Origin: Pseudisothecium myosuroides
Lineage: Eukaryota > Streptophyta > Bryopsida > Hypnales > Lembophyllaceae
Assembly (NCBI GenBank): GCA_951799445.1
Contig: OX637295.1
Location: 23,436,001-23,500,000 of the forward strand
DNA: 64,000 nucleotides
Direction of reading: 5' to 3'
Position numbers and translations under genes: made by a program. Positions 1 through 12,140 of the stretch are shown here, piece by piece; within the stretch, counting starts at the first letter, position 1, and every line of letters begins with the position of its first letter. The notes beneath the pieces are model-generated. The model had not been told where the DNA came from. It was given only the letters and a program-made list of their open reading frames with translations, and made no database searches.

Positions 1-1130
1 AGTGGTTGTCTAGGTGGCAAGCAATTACAGCTTTTTGTAATAGTTTGGAGAGTGTTTTGGTATATTTTTGTGACACATCAATACCAAAAGATGATGGTAT
101 CAGCCCCCATCTTGTTCAATCAATTACGATCTTTCAAAATTATTTATATTTTACACCTTTTAGCTGATATTTTGCATAGTTTGTCTCTCCTTTGTAGAGT
201 TTTTCAACACAAATTTGTTGATGTCTCTTCTATTGGATCTCTAATTAAAACTAAAATTGCACAAATTCAAATTTTATTTGTGGACGATTCTACTTATTTA
301 AATGCTGCCATCTTTAATGAGAATACTAGTTTTCATGTTTTTTTTTATTTTGGTCCACCTAGAGGTTACACAAGAAGATTGCAATCGGAAATGCATGAAT
401 CTATGTATCATGGTGTAGAAATGAGTAGAGATAGGACAAGGACAGATTTAGAATGTGCCCTTACCCTTTTAAAATGTTATACTAAAAATGTTTGTGTTGC
501 TTTAGAAAGTTATTTTGAGCTTTAATAATGAAATTATAGAGGCTTTTAAAATTTTGAATCCTTCTAACATGCCTACTAGACAAGTAAGTTTAGCTAGTTG
601 GGAGGGTTTGGAGTTGCTTGTATTATATGGTCATTATAGGTAAGATTTAGAGCTTCAAAAGAAGAAATTTGAAGCTCTAATGAACCCTTCAATAGCAAAG
701 AGGGAATTTTTTACTTTTAAACTTTAAGTAACCATTGAATGGTTGGACAAGGATTTTGGTGACTTATGGAGTCACATATCTTGGAGACTTTCACTTTAAT
801 TGCAGTATTCTAATCTGCTTATTCTTGCTAAAATTGCTAGAATTTAATGTATTAATACTGCCACATATAAGAGGGCTTTTTCTGTCCAAAATGCTATCAA
901 GTCTAAGATAAGGAATAATTTGAAAACAAAACATCTTAAAGTGTCATGCATGTTGCTTTAGAAGATAGATAGTGATAGTGCTAATCCAAATTTATTTGAG
1001 TCCATTGTTTTATGAAAAAATCACAAAAATTTAGGCATTTGTATTCAAGATTGGAGTTGTATCTTGCTACTATAAGTGAAGGTGAGGCACCAGAAGGTAA
1101 CGTTGATGTTGGTGATTTTCAATTATGATG
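1..1130 (+). pseudogene. Decayed hAT-family transposase (C-terminal half)
   Basis: Reading across frames gives a transposase-like protein. It starts as WLSRWQAITAFCNSLESV near base 3, shifts frame near 120-150, and continues with LADILHSLSLLCRVFQHKFVD, then a block ending GYTRRLQSEMHESMYHGVEM (about 365-425). The most telling part is at 850-945: NTATYKRAFSVQNAIKSK, which corresponds to the TxxCERxFS..N.IKxxxRN dimerisation motif at the C-terminus of hAT transposases of the ZNF862-like type. The usual Cys-Glu is replaced by Tyr-Lys here. Several frameshifts and in-frame stops show it is dead. The N-terminal half lies left of the window or is lost. Family assignment rests on motif memory only. 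Confidence 0.6.
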
Positions 1131-2529
1131 CATGTAGTAAATAGGAGCGCTTCAAAAATACAAAACTCTATGTTTTTTTTAAAGGTGAGCTTTGTATTTT
1201 AGTAAGGCTAAGTCTTTGGTTCTGAATTGGTCAAGAAGTTTCCAGATTCAATTTCTACCAAAAATATTTTATTTTTGACAAGTTTTTGTATGTACTTGTA
1301 TAAATTTTTGTAAAAAATAGATTTGGGTATTGTCCGGTTTAAATCAATTTGAATAGAAATTCAGCTAATTCACGTGTCGTATAAGAGGAAAATGAATTGG
1401 TTCATATATGAAGTGACGGAAAAATTAGCCGGTTCAAATTCACTACCAAAGAAAAATGACCGCTTTTATGAAATGGAAAAGGCAAGAACCAAACGAAATT
1501 AAGGTTTAGCCAAATGCACTCTAAACCAGCCAGCTTTTTTCTTAAATTTTCCAAATATTTCCCAGACATTGTAGCAAACATATTTGCGGCTCATGATTAC
1601 AATGTACACTTAATTTCTCTTTAAAACACTAAATCTAAACACTCCTTGCACTAGTATTTACTATTGGATAATTGACAATTTGTGAAAATAAAACCCTACT
1701 TGGATCATACAATCAAGATTATACATTGCAAATTGAAGTAACAACTAATTTGACAACAAATTATATTGTAAGAAAGCGTAAGTACAAAAGCAATTTGCAT
1801 ATGAGTCATACCACATGTATAAACTATTTTTTTGAAAATTCAATCTTAAAACTTATAGTTTCAAAAATGAGAAGACGACTTGTGATCTTGTGGACTTATA
1901 TTATGCATTAACTCTATTGGGATCTTGAAAAAAGAAGTTTAAATTGCCTATCTGATCCTATTCACACAAGACTTGCTATTAAACATTAAACTTCAAAATT
2001 TTGAATTTACAAGTATCAATTTGCTCTAAAAAATTTCATACTTCTTCCTAAATTGAGACTTTTTTCAAAATTTGAAGCCTTTAGATCTTATTGCAAAAGA
2101 ATAAAATTAAAGGGCTCAAATTTTTGGTCATACCACATTGTCAAAAAGCTTGGATATACTTGATAGAAACAACTTGATCCACTTTGAAAGATTTGTTCCC
2201 ACACAAACATCCCCTTCAAATGAAGGGAATATAATTCTACTACTAGTCAAGAACTAGGTCTTGTGGTTAAAAATCCTAAAAAAGGTAAATTTTTAAAAAT
2301 AATTTTCCTTTAATTTCAAAGTAATGTTGACCACTCTATGAAAAAATAGACCATATTTATTAGAAAAATGAAAAATGAAAATACTATTGGAATCCACTAA
2401 ATATAAGTAGAACATTTGAAAAATTGAAGAGATCTTCCAATAAATAACAAGCAAGTTGTTATTACTAAAAACATAGTTAAAAAAACATGAAGAGAATAGT
2501 TCTTGTATGATAAATACTTGACAAGTTTT
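1131..2529. other. A+T-rich stretch without recognisable genes
   Basis: No coding region, RNA gene or clear repeat boundary was recognised. The short open frames have no family features and A+T-driven composition. It may include the outer end of the hAT element to its left. Confidence 0.4.
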
Positions 2530-3973
2530 ATTGTGTTTCATTGCATTTGTGAATGACCACTCTACCATCACTCTTGTGACAAAAAAATTAAGATCTTACA
2601 AAATTACAACCCACAATGAAGCCAAAAGTGGCAGACACCTTTGTGCCTACTCCCACCGACTGAAGAAAAACTCCAACCATCAATTTGCAGAGAATGAAGT
2701 GGAAACCCCTTTGAATGCCATTGATGCAATTTTTTTCAAAAAAAAAATGGTATGGAATCCCTTCTATTGATCTTGATGGAAAAAATTGAGACACCTCCGT
2801 AGTATTGTTGATGCAACAAAAAATGAACAATTGAACATTGATCTTTATTGGGAAATCCAGGCTACTCAAGTATTAGGGTTCAATGTTCAAGTGTATGTAT
2901 TCAAAAAGACAAGTTTATCATGTACATCTACAATGTTACAACATTTTGTGCAACTCCACCCAACTGCACAAGGTAAGTTTGTTGTTTGTGATCTTATTTG
3001 GTACTATTTGCTTGCAGTTGTCTTTGATGAATTTACTTATGTGCTTGTCTTTACTTAGTTTTTGTTTGCTTGTCTAAGATAACAACGTAAAATTCAAATT
3101 GAGATTTTTTCAGCAAACAGAGTTTTATGTGATATTTTAGTTCCAGGAATTGCTCACGGCAATTAGGTTTACTTGTTCTCTCGGAGTGTACATGTGTTTT
3201 TCAGTGATTGTCCTCTTCAAAATGTTTGATCAAAACTTCAAAACTTTCAATTAAAAACTTTGGTTTTTCTAGGAAGTGATGCTTGGATACTTGGATTTAT
3301 ACAAAGATAGAGGTATCATTACTTCAAAAGGGTTAGTGTGTAGGCAAGAAACTCACAAATGAGGTAGGAATTAAGTTGCATATTTTTCATGGTTACAAAG
3401 GTAGAGTCAATCATGGAGCTTGCCCAAGTCACGAGAATATCTTGTTGCAAGTAATATCTACATTTTTTTATGTTTTGCAATTTCTTTACATTATAAAGTT
3501 AAAATTCTAATAAATTCTATTGTAGGTTTAAAAACTTGATTGTGTTTACGGCTTGGCAGGATTTTTTTATTGAGGTTAGTAGCGGCGGTAGCAAGTATTA
3601 CGTTAGCTTGAAAAGAGTTGAGCTTGGTCCTAGTTCATGTTCATGTGAGTTTTGTAGAGCAACATCTTTATTTTTTTTTGTAGCTTTGAGTCTTTTTCCT
3701 AGCTTTTAGCATTTTTGTAGCAATGGGCAGTAGCAACAACGCCCAAGTATTTTTTTTTTAAGAGTTTATCAACCATGTTGAAAGGCAGCACTAACCACCT
3801 TCCTGGTAGTCGAAAGGTTTTGAGTCCCTTTCCTTGAAAATGCAACCTAATTCCTTGTCAAGGTTATTTTTTGATAATTCATTCAATATGGTTTAAACAG
3901 GGTCTAGTGATGCAACAACTCGCAAAAGAAAAGATGTAGAGATAGAAAATGCATCAAATTATGAAGGAAAAAA
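2530..3973 (+). other. Unrecognised, possibly coding-derived stretch
   Basis: Several short frames look less random than their surroundings, for example SSGGSKYYVSLKRVELGPSS followed by a CSCEFC-like cysteine cluster near 3580-3650. They are not linked into one open frame and I recognise no family. A CxC...C cluster can occur in SWIM-type zinc fingers of transposases, but that is only a suggestion. The stretch is cut off at 3974 by a MITE. It is probably a remnant of a larger mobile-element gene. Confidence 0.2.
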
Positions 3974-4127
3974 CCATTAGAAGAAATTTCAATCCCTGAA
4001 GGGGCCGCGAGTTTTGACCCCCCCCGATGCAATTGCAGAAAAAATTCAAATAAAAAATTATTTGACTTTGGGTGCTGATGTGGCACTACTTGTGCCACAT
4101 CAGCGCCACGTCAGACTTTTTATTATT

Positions 4128-4167
<40 letters not shown>

Positions 4168-4298
4168 TTATTTATTTATTTTAATTTAAAAAATTATTTA
4201 ATAAAAAATTATTTTTTTAATGTTCCTGTAATTGCACCACAGGGGTGCCGAAAATCATCTGTTAACGGCCCCTTTGAGGGCTGAAACTTCTTCTAATG
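3974..4298. mobile_element. MITE with CATTAGAAG ends and internal (TA)n
   Basis: The left end reads CATTAGAAGAAATTTCAATC and the right end is its imperfect reverse complement finishing CTTCTTCTAATG. Homology runs inward about 40 bases through the shared GGGGCCG block. Inside are a hairpin-like TGATGTGGCAC...GTGCCACATCA and a (TA)n tract at about 4136-4162. The same ends flank copies at 32079-32335, 42626-43019 and the right end at 47288. No coding capacity. It splits a coding-like region that seems to resume after 4299. Confidence 0.65.
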
Positions 4299-5570
4299 AA
4301 AGTTTCAAAGTTTGCCAACATTGCAACACAATTTAAATTTGTTGCAACTGCAAAAAAAAAAGTTGTTGTTACTAAAAATATTTCAAATAATTAAATCTAC
4401 ATAGAAGCAAAATACCAATTAAAAAAATTGTCTTAAAAAAAACTCCAAGGAAAAGAGCTCTTATATTGCTCAAGAAGTTGGATGTTAGTTTTACCATTTT
4501 TGTTAGAAGCTCTGACATCTCTATTGAGTTTCTGGAAAAAATTGATGAATTTGTTGGAAAAGGTGCATATTTGGATTTTATTCCATAAAAAAATAGATCT
4601 CTATAAAGGCTGCAATACCGGATTGTACACATTCATTGGAATGTTGAATTGTTGGGGTATTGTGTCAAAGATAAAGGTAAAGAACATTTTCAGTGTGTGC
4701 ATAAGAATGTGACCACAAAGTGAATCACAAAAAGAGTTAAAGAGCACATCGAGCACAGTACTCCATTTGCAAAGAACAAAAATGCCTTGACTCATATGAA
4801 CCTCATTAAAAGGGTTGTAACATACTATACATACAAGATGAAGAAACAGTTGGGGAGTACTCTTCCGAGCAATCTTTTGCCGATGTTGTAGCCTAGACAA
4901 TACATTCCCTAATCTTCTTGGGTTTTGTATGTTTGCCAAGGTGAAATGGAATACAACAAGGTTTCAATGTTCCAAAAATGTATGATGAATCTAAATGCTA
5001 TTGACATGGATAATGTGAAATATTTTTTGAGCGTACAAATCCATGTTCTTGCCTTGCAGATTTGGGTTGGTAGCAACTCCTCGAGCAACTTGCAATGGAC
5101 TTGGACAAGGCACAAGAATGTGCATAGCATGATGATGTGGTTGCAAGTAATCCTTTGGGAGACTTAAGGCTAAACTTGAACATTGTTGCCGGCTTTTGTA
5201 ATAGAATTTTGAAAACAACTATGGGTTTTTTTTACACTTCTAGAATATTTTGTTTAGGTGATAATTTTGAAGCTTTTTATAAAAGGATGCTTTATCCTTA
5301 CAGGATTGAATTTTCTAATCAAATACTAAAAGACATGGTTACTTGATTTTTAACTCATGAGATTGTGTCAACTATTGGAGGTAAAGCTTCCGGAGCAAGA
5401 CCAAAAAATTCATTGTCATTGATGGCACTCATGATGCAGCTTTTTTGCATGCAAACTTGCTTAAGACTAGTACAATCACTAGTCTTAGAACTATGGTTGG
5501 GCCCATATACACTCAAATGGTTTTTGGTGACCGTGATTTGGCCAACAATTTTATATTATAGTTCTTAGTA
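4299..5570 (+). pseudogene. Unrecognised decayed coding-like region
   Basis: Successive frames give plausible but broken protein, for example SSDISIEFLEKIDEFVGKGA near 4505-4570, NLNAIDMDNVKYFLSVQIHV near 4985-5045, and VASNPLGDLRLNLNIVAGFC from 5137 leading to an open stretch to 5346. Stops and frame changes separate them. I do not recognise the family. The position between transposon relics suggests a dead transposon gene, perhaps the continuation of the scraps before 3974. Confidence 0.25.
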
Positions 5571-5893
5571 TTGAAATACTTATGGTTTTTAGGAATGGAA
5601 ATCTTGAAGTTTTAAGAAAAAAGACTACTCATATATTACTTTGATAATTTTTAATGTAAAAATTTTACATTCAATAAAAAAATGACTAAGGTACACCCTT
5701 CAAAATTTGAAAAAAAACTACAAATAATTATGTGAAAATGACACGTGTACCCCTTTATTATTCGTATGGAGTTTTAAGGCAAAAAGTGGTAGTTTGTCAC
5801 AATGTGATCAAAAGTGCCAAGCACAACCCACATTCTTCGATGCTTATATAGATGTGCATATGTTTTATTGTCACTTTATAATAGGTATGTGTC
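5571..5893. other. Gene-free A+T-rich spacer
   Basis: Nothing recognisable. It ends at the TTAA that borders the next transposable element. Confidence 0.4.
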
Positions 5894-5897
5894 TTAA

Positions 5898-6792
5898 CCC
5901 CTAAAGGACCGAGGCCTTTTTCTACCAAAAAACACTCAAAACTGCCATTTCTATAGCAAAAAGTAAAAAAAAATTAAAATTGTTTTTTTTTCACATCTAA
6001 CCGTAGGATCTTACACCTAATTGGTATGAGAATGTGTGGAAAAGATTTCAGAATTTTTGACCGCACAGATTGCAAGATATCTGCGTTTAAAAGTGGAAAA
6101 AACAAGTTTTTCAACACATTGCGAGACCAGATTTTTTGACTTTAAACATTTTTAACTTAAAATTTTTGCACTATAGCGTTTTGAGCTTTAAATCTTTATA
6201 GTGGAGAATTGAGTTGAGAGTCTAGGAAAAAAAAATTCAAGAAAACTTAATTATCATTCCTAAAACAATTGTTAAGTAGAAGTAGGTACAAGATAGAAGG
6301 AAAATCTAAAATATTCATATATTTTAGATGGAATTAAAATGCACTAATCCCAATGGTGAGATTGTTCTAGCAAGTAAAATAAACCATTACAAAAATTGCA
6401 TTCTGAAATGAATCCTACAAGTTATTTTTTTCAAGAAGATGCTCTAATTGCCCGAAAAACAAGAATGTCCATAACTTCCTCATAACAAATCCAAATGAAA
6501 TGAATCAAAGCTTCCCAGATAGACAAAAATATAATCTATGAGTCAAAATTTTATTTTTTTTTAAATTCAAAATTTTGCAAAATTTTTTTGCTGCCCCCCA
6601 TCCCCACGCATTCCAAGAAATGGCATAACTTCTCGCTCAAAGGTCCGATTTCAAATTTTTTTTTCCTGCCATGTACCTCTCTCAATTCTTCATGTTCACA
6701 AAAAGTTTCAAAAAATCAGGAGAAAATTTCAGCCCGTAGGTACCTACCCGAAAACGCATTTGTCCCCCGAAGGGACAACGGTCCTTTAGGGG
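5898..6792 (+). mobile_element. piggyBac-like TTAA element, subfamily 1
   Basis: It is bounded by TTAA on both sides (5894-5897 and 6793-6796). The 13-base terminal inverted repeats are exact: left CCCCTAAAGGACC, right GGTCCTTTAGGGG with one substitution just inside. Length is 895 bp. The left subterminal part reads GAGGCCTTTTTCTACC; the right has a TCCCCCGAAGGGAC mini-palindrome. The copy at 39609-40539 is colinear, and those at 46115-47017 and 57427-58349 are inverted. No transposase is encoded. TTAA target duplication with short repeats beginning CCC fits the piggyBac superfamily; the class is inferred. Confidence 0.75.
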
Positions 6793-6796
6793 TTAA

Positions 6797-7503
6797 TGAT
6801 TAGTAAGAATATTGATGCAACTAAAGACATACTTAGGAGGTGTTTGCATTAGTGACTAAGACTAGGATGAATAATTTTTTTAATATGGGCTTTATTACAT
6901 TGTTAAATTCCATTGGAAGGGTCCCTTTTGCTCCTCCCAAAAGCGAGAGCCCCCCAACATTGAAACTTCTTAGATCAAGAAAAAATTACAACTTCTTAAA
7001 TGTAGGTATTGTTGACTTTGAGTTCCCTAGGGAATGAGCATCGGTCAGCTCACAATTTGCAGATCCACTCAATTGACAATCCAAACAGAAGTCACTTCCA
7101 CAACGCCAATGTGATGCCTGGGATTATTATTTAATTCCCTCCCAGGCATCTAAGGGCAAATTATACTTCTACTTATGAGGTGAAGATTCAACTAGTTAAC
7201 AATGTTATGCTTGGTCAAGAAAAATGACCAACACTATAATGTGAATTTGGATTAGAAAGGGGAAGCATGTTTTTTAAATGTATTTCAACAAATTGTTACA
7301 ATATATTTGATACATGTGTTCACTCTTTAGTAGTTGACAAAAAGTGCCAAAAAATGTCAAAAATGCTCCAAGGCCATGAAATTGTTTAAAAAAAAAAATA
7401 GAGAGCGTGTGTTGTGGCTCAATATGTATTGAGTAAAGAGGGTTGTAGATGCTAAGACTAAAATAAGAAGGGATGTAGTTTTTTTCATTTGGTTTCACTT
7501 GAT
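6797..7503. other. Gene-free spacer
   Basis: No gene or repeat family was recognised. The open frames are short and uninformative. Confidence 0.35.
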
Positions 7504-7996
7504 CCCCTAAGGACTAGAGAATAGTCCAAATTTCCAAAATTGTAAAGATATATTATAAAATGCAATTTAAAATAATAATTTCATAAAGAAAATTTTGAAA
7601 CACTAGTTGTAAAATATGATCCATAGGTCATATCCATACGATTAGATCAAGTACTACACTAACCAATATATTTCAATTAAACTTAAAGTCAAAAATTACA
7701 AAATTATTCTAAAATCAATTATAGATTGAATATTTGTGATCATCATAAGGATTTTCCCATTAAGTTCAAAATATCAAGTTCTAGTCATAGTTATTTTTAA
7801 AGATTTTTATTTTACATTTTTATTCACAACCATTTTTGAAGGGTCATATTTTGAAGTAAAAAAAGTTGTCTTTTGAAGCTAGATATACAAGTATCCTTTA
7901 AATTATAGAATATTTGCAAAGAAAAGTCTTCAAAATCTATATTATACATATGTCAAGGAAATCACGCAAGAATCAACCAAAAAAATTGATGGATAA
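7504..7996 (-). mobile_element. Partial TTAA-type element, long (1.2 kb) subfamily
   Basis: It begins CCCCTAAGGACTAG and is similar, in inverted orientation, to the element at 29353-30543: the shared tracts include phrases for 'ccaatatatttcaatt', 'atcaagttctagtcat' and the poly-A/T blocks. The far end is missing where it meets the next element at about 7997. It is decayed and has no coding capacity. Confidence 0.45.
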
Positions 7997-8609
7997 TCCT
8001 TGAAGCCCAAAGGCATATTTTGGGCAGAAATTGTGGAAAACTGTTGCTTTTAAGGGTAGTACGAAAAAAATGATTTTTTTTTCAAACTTCAACCATACAA
8101 ATTTGTATTAGACTACTATAGTGAAATGTGTGGAAAAAAATTTAGAAACTTTGACTGCATGAATTGAAAGATAATAACGTTTGAAGTTAGAAGAAGAAAT
8201 TCTTTTTCAGCCTTGCTTGACAAGGCCAACAAACTTTAACCCCTCCTAGACTAAGATTTTTACACTACGTATGCTTGTTTTTTTTACAATTGCATCATGC
8301 ATCATGTAAGTTACATGCATCCCAAATTTCAAAAGCTAATGAACTTTTTTGCAAAAGACTCCCAAAAGATTTTCAAATTGCCCAAGTTGACAGAAAAATT
8401 CATGGCAATATAACTTTTGATCCGGGTACCCAATTGGGAAAAAAAAATTCACTAAGGGGACATTTTTACACCTTGTGTCAAAATTTTGTGAATATTTGAC
8501 CAAAATTGACTTCATAGAAACCTACATAGACAATTGTTCTTTAGGAGATAAAAATTACATTTTTGCATTCATCTGTAATTCAAAAACTTGAATGTTTAGT
8601 CTTTAAGGA
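7997..8609 (+). mobile_element. Old TTAA-type element, 0.6-kb subfamily
   Basis: The ends are mutated (TAATCCTTGAAG at left; CTTTAAGGATTA at right) but still complementary. Length (about 613 bp) and internal sequence match the copy at 25871-26508, including the block around GAATTGAAAGAT followed by AACGTTTGAA. The flanking TTAA sites have decayed to ATAA and TTAG. No open reading frame of note. Confidence 0.5.
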
Positions 8610-8612
8610 TTA

Positions 8613-10390
8613 GGCCTATAATACATGTTTCTTCTATATATAAAAAATAACTCAAGTTCAATAAAGAGTCTAAAATATGCTCAAATGATTTTTTATATGA
8701 GAAGACATTTCAGTGTGGTCTATAGGAATACTTTTCACTATGACTATGATGGTAATTACAATCTTGCAAAAATGTTCAAAAATGTCCTAAAAATAATGAA
8801 AGAAAATTAATTTTTTTAATGGACTTTTGGTTTTGTCGGTTGTTTGTCACTTGGATATGACTACATGAAAACATATTTAAATGGTTTAGCCAAGCTCTAT
8901 ATATATATCGCCCATGAATATTTTTCCATTTTGAACACATAGAATTGCATATTATTTTTTCATCTAGTTTTGGCACTAGTCACTTTGTTCATTTTCCAAC
9001 CTAGTGTAAAATGACGTTAGAGTAGCCCTTTTTTTCCAATCACAATGCAAAAATGCATTTGCCACGGCACTTGATGACAAATATAAAGACCCGCTTTAAT
9101 TAGAGTATTAACATCAGACTATGTCTAAATTGCTATCAAGCATAATAATTATCCATTAAAATAACAAATACGTACACTTCATGATTGTATTTGGATTTCT
9201 AAAGCCTTCATTTACTCACATATATTTATTCTTCAACTCTAGTGAAATTCCTTTGCTTTCCTAAAAATATAGGAACCTTAATAGTGAGGTGTCTGTAGTT
9301 ACTTTAACCTTAAAGTCCTTCATACATCTCTTGATTTGAAGTTTTGTAAAGATGTTTCATAAACAACAACTTTGAAAAATAATTTGGTATTGATATCTAA
9401 ATATAAGTTGTAGGTTTTAGGTTATAAACTCCCTTCCTATGTTTAAATTACAAATACTATCACGAATATTTATAAATGCAATATGAAATTTAAAATATTG
9501 TTTTCTTTCTATAAGTAAATACATCTCAAATATTGACAATTCAAGAATAAATTTGTTGCAAAGGATTTATAATTACATAACTCATATTAAAAACATGTTT
9601 CAATTTCTTAATGAAATTTACATAGCTTATTTTTGGAGTTCTTATACTTAACAACAAATAAGAGATTTCAAATTTTGACTTGACATACTTCCCATAGGAT
9701 ATTTCCCATAGGATATTAGTATAAGAGGATACTAGTATAAAATGTTTTTATAAATCAACACAATTTAAGTGTTAGCTAGTAGAGTTAATCATAAAGTTCT
9801 CCCCAATTTGTACCAAGGATGTCATAGGGAGGCTTACTATAACTAATAATAGTACAATAGAAACACAACACCAAACTCCATCAAATCCCAATTTGCTAGT
9901 GCTTTAAGGAGCTAGTAGTTTCGTCCTATATTTTGTCAAATCCAACTCTTGATCCCTCATTGCACAATTTGAGTGCTTCAAAGAGTTTCGTCCAATGGAA
10001 ATTGTCCATGTGTTTCAGAAAATAAATAAATAAATTATGTCCTGTGTTTTCTCAAACTTGGACTCTTGGCACACACTTCACAATGAACACTAATAAGGTA
10101 GAAGCACCAATTCCTATTCGTGCACCCATAGTTTAACTGTAGACTCCCCTTAAAGTGTCTCCAAAAGCACCTTGAAACCATGCCAATGCTTAATTGTGGT
10201 TGGTGCTTGCTGATTTTCTTAGATTACCGTGTCAGAATCTAGGTAGCTTAACTAGAGTGCGGTTTGGGGTGCCCTACAAAGTTCTCCTTTGAAAATTCAC
10301 AGAAAACAGATGCCTTGTCCAATTTTTTTATTTTTTATTTGAAAATTCATGATTTTCATTTGCCAATACTAAAAGAAAGAAAAAAAAAAT
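8613..10390. other. Gene-free A+T-rich region
   Basis: No genes seen. Near 9995-10035 the phrase CAATGGAAATTGTCCATGTG followed by A-rich (AAAT)n is the 3' tail of the LINE family described at 52025. The sequences beside it (about 9918-9955 and 10036-10070) resemble each other, possibly an old duplication. Confidence 0.4.
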
Positions 10391-11230
10391 CTAGCAAATA
10401 GTGCCTCCAACTATGGTGAATTTCTTACATGGACGGTTATTGGTGCTCCCACCTCAAGCACCCAAAAAAAAAGGAAAATTCAAAATGCACCCATTGGACT
10501 TTTTGCTCCCTGTCCATCTTCTAGAACCTGGACTCCTTCCCTCCCCAATAAGGCATTCTAGAAAGAAATATTCCCTTCTCCTCCAAAAGGGGTAAAAGCA
10601 GGAAATCCTCTGTCTGGATTATAGAATGTTAGTCTGCCACCTTTTTCTGATGGAAAGTGGACTCCTCCCAGGAACGAAACATTCTTCAGTTCCCAGAAAG
10701 GCCGAACCGCAGAACCTCAGAACCTGCGCTGCAGTTTCAGCAGCAGCAAGAGCAGCAGCAGTTTCAGACTTTCAGCAGCTGAGCAGCAGCAGCGCAGATC
10801 ATTGGCGTCAGAAGCAAATCCAATGCACATTTGTACTGAGATCCCCAATCATGCTTCATTGATTCCCATTTGGTTTCATAATATAATCTTAAACCTGAAT
10901 ATCATATCCCTGAGGAACCACATCACAGAAATCAATACGATCTATCCGCCTTATGATTCACCGATTTGATTCAACGCAGGCTGCTGCAACTGGAGAGCTG
11001 GCTGACCCTCTGTCCGTCTCCCTCCTCTCACACTTCCATCTCCAAAATTGCGGCTAAATTTGTGCCAGAACAACCTTAAAAAAGAGTTTAAAATGGAGGT
11101 GAAATAGAGAAGAAAACGAAAAGAAAGTTTTTTTTAAAGAGCCACGGAGAGTTGAATATTGTAACAGTGGCCCCTATTTTGTTTTATTCTTAAAAATAGG
11201 TAAAGGTACTCTTGGAAACCGACAGTGGTG

Positions 11231-11330
11231 AATCGCCGAGGATTTCAGCCTTGGGTTCTTATGTACCTTTTCCTCACTCAATGGGAATTGTCCATGTGTT
11301 TCAAGAAATAAAAAATAAACCCAAAAAAAC
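11231..11330 (+). mobile_element. 5'-truncated LINE tail with target duplication
   Basis: A 100-bp insert ends in CAATGGGAATTGTCCATGTG and an A-rich tail. It is flanked by CAGTGGTG on both sides (11223-11230 and 11331-11338). The same 3' end occurs at 52025-52285 and at 52565-52686. The structure (truncated 5' end, A-rich 3' end, short direct repeats) is that of target-primed reverse transcription. Confidence 0.6.
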
Positions 11331-11381
11331 CAGTGGTGGATGCGCTTAAAAATTCAAACTTATTAACACACTACTAGTACC

Positions 11382-12140
11382 AGTATTCCCCTTTTTTGAT
11401 TTACTGTAGGTGTATTGCTAAATTTAGTCACGCTTGGATACTCTGTCTGGTGAACGCCACGTTGTTAAATTTGAAGTTCTAGCTTATTTCGCACTGTTTG
11501 CAGCAACTTGAGCTAATTTTGAGAATCACAATTTGGGATTACTGCTCAATTCCAGAGAGAGCTGAGTACATTACCAAGTCCAGAGGGCAACTGAGCCCTA
11601 ATATTCAAAAAGATCCAGATGCCCTTCAACACTCTGGCGCCGATATTCGCATAGTTGGGGGACATGGGGTTACTGTAGATCCGTTGCTAAATTTACATTT
11701 GGAGACTCAGGGTGAACAGCACCGGGTTAAATTTGAATTAGTAGCTCTGATTAAGTAACATTGAATTAGAAGCTCTCACTGATTTAGTAGCAACTTGAGC
11801 TCATTACGAAAATCACAAAGTGGGAGTACTGCGCAACTCTACAGTACCAAGTCCAGCGGGCACCTGAAGTGAGCCGTAATTTCCAAAAAGGTCCGGATCC
11901 TCTTCACACTATGGTACCAGTACAGTACAGTATTCACATTTTGGGGGAAAGTTTAGGTGTTTTGCTAAATTCATTAGTCCCATTAGAAAATCCCTTTCGT
12001 CTGAGATTGGAATGTGAAGCTAATTGGCAGCTCTGCTCGCAGCAACTTGACCTTGTTTGTGATTCGGTATTTCACAAACACTGTTGATTAAACTTACAGT
12101 ACTGCGAAACTCCACAGAAAGCTACAGTAAGTAACAAATC
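11382..12140 (+). repeat. Three diverged tandem units (~260-290 bp)
   Basis: Units begin near 11382, 11641 and 11930. Each has, in order: CAGTATTC or GATATTCGC with a G-rich run, 'ttgctaaattta', 'agcaacttgag', 'aatcacaa.gtggga', 'tactgc.caa.tc', and (units 1 and 2) 'ccaagtccag.gggcac', 'aaaaaggtcc'. Identity is partial, so the duplications are old. They lie upstream of the RRM gene. Confidence 0.6.

Noticed and set aside
5898..6803. Small protein ending VPRRDNGPLGV found at several sites
   Set aside because: It is the translation of the TTAA element's right terminal repeat, not a conserved gene.
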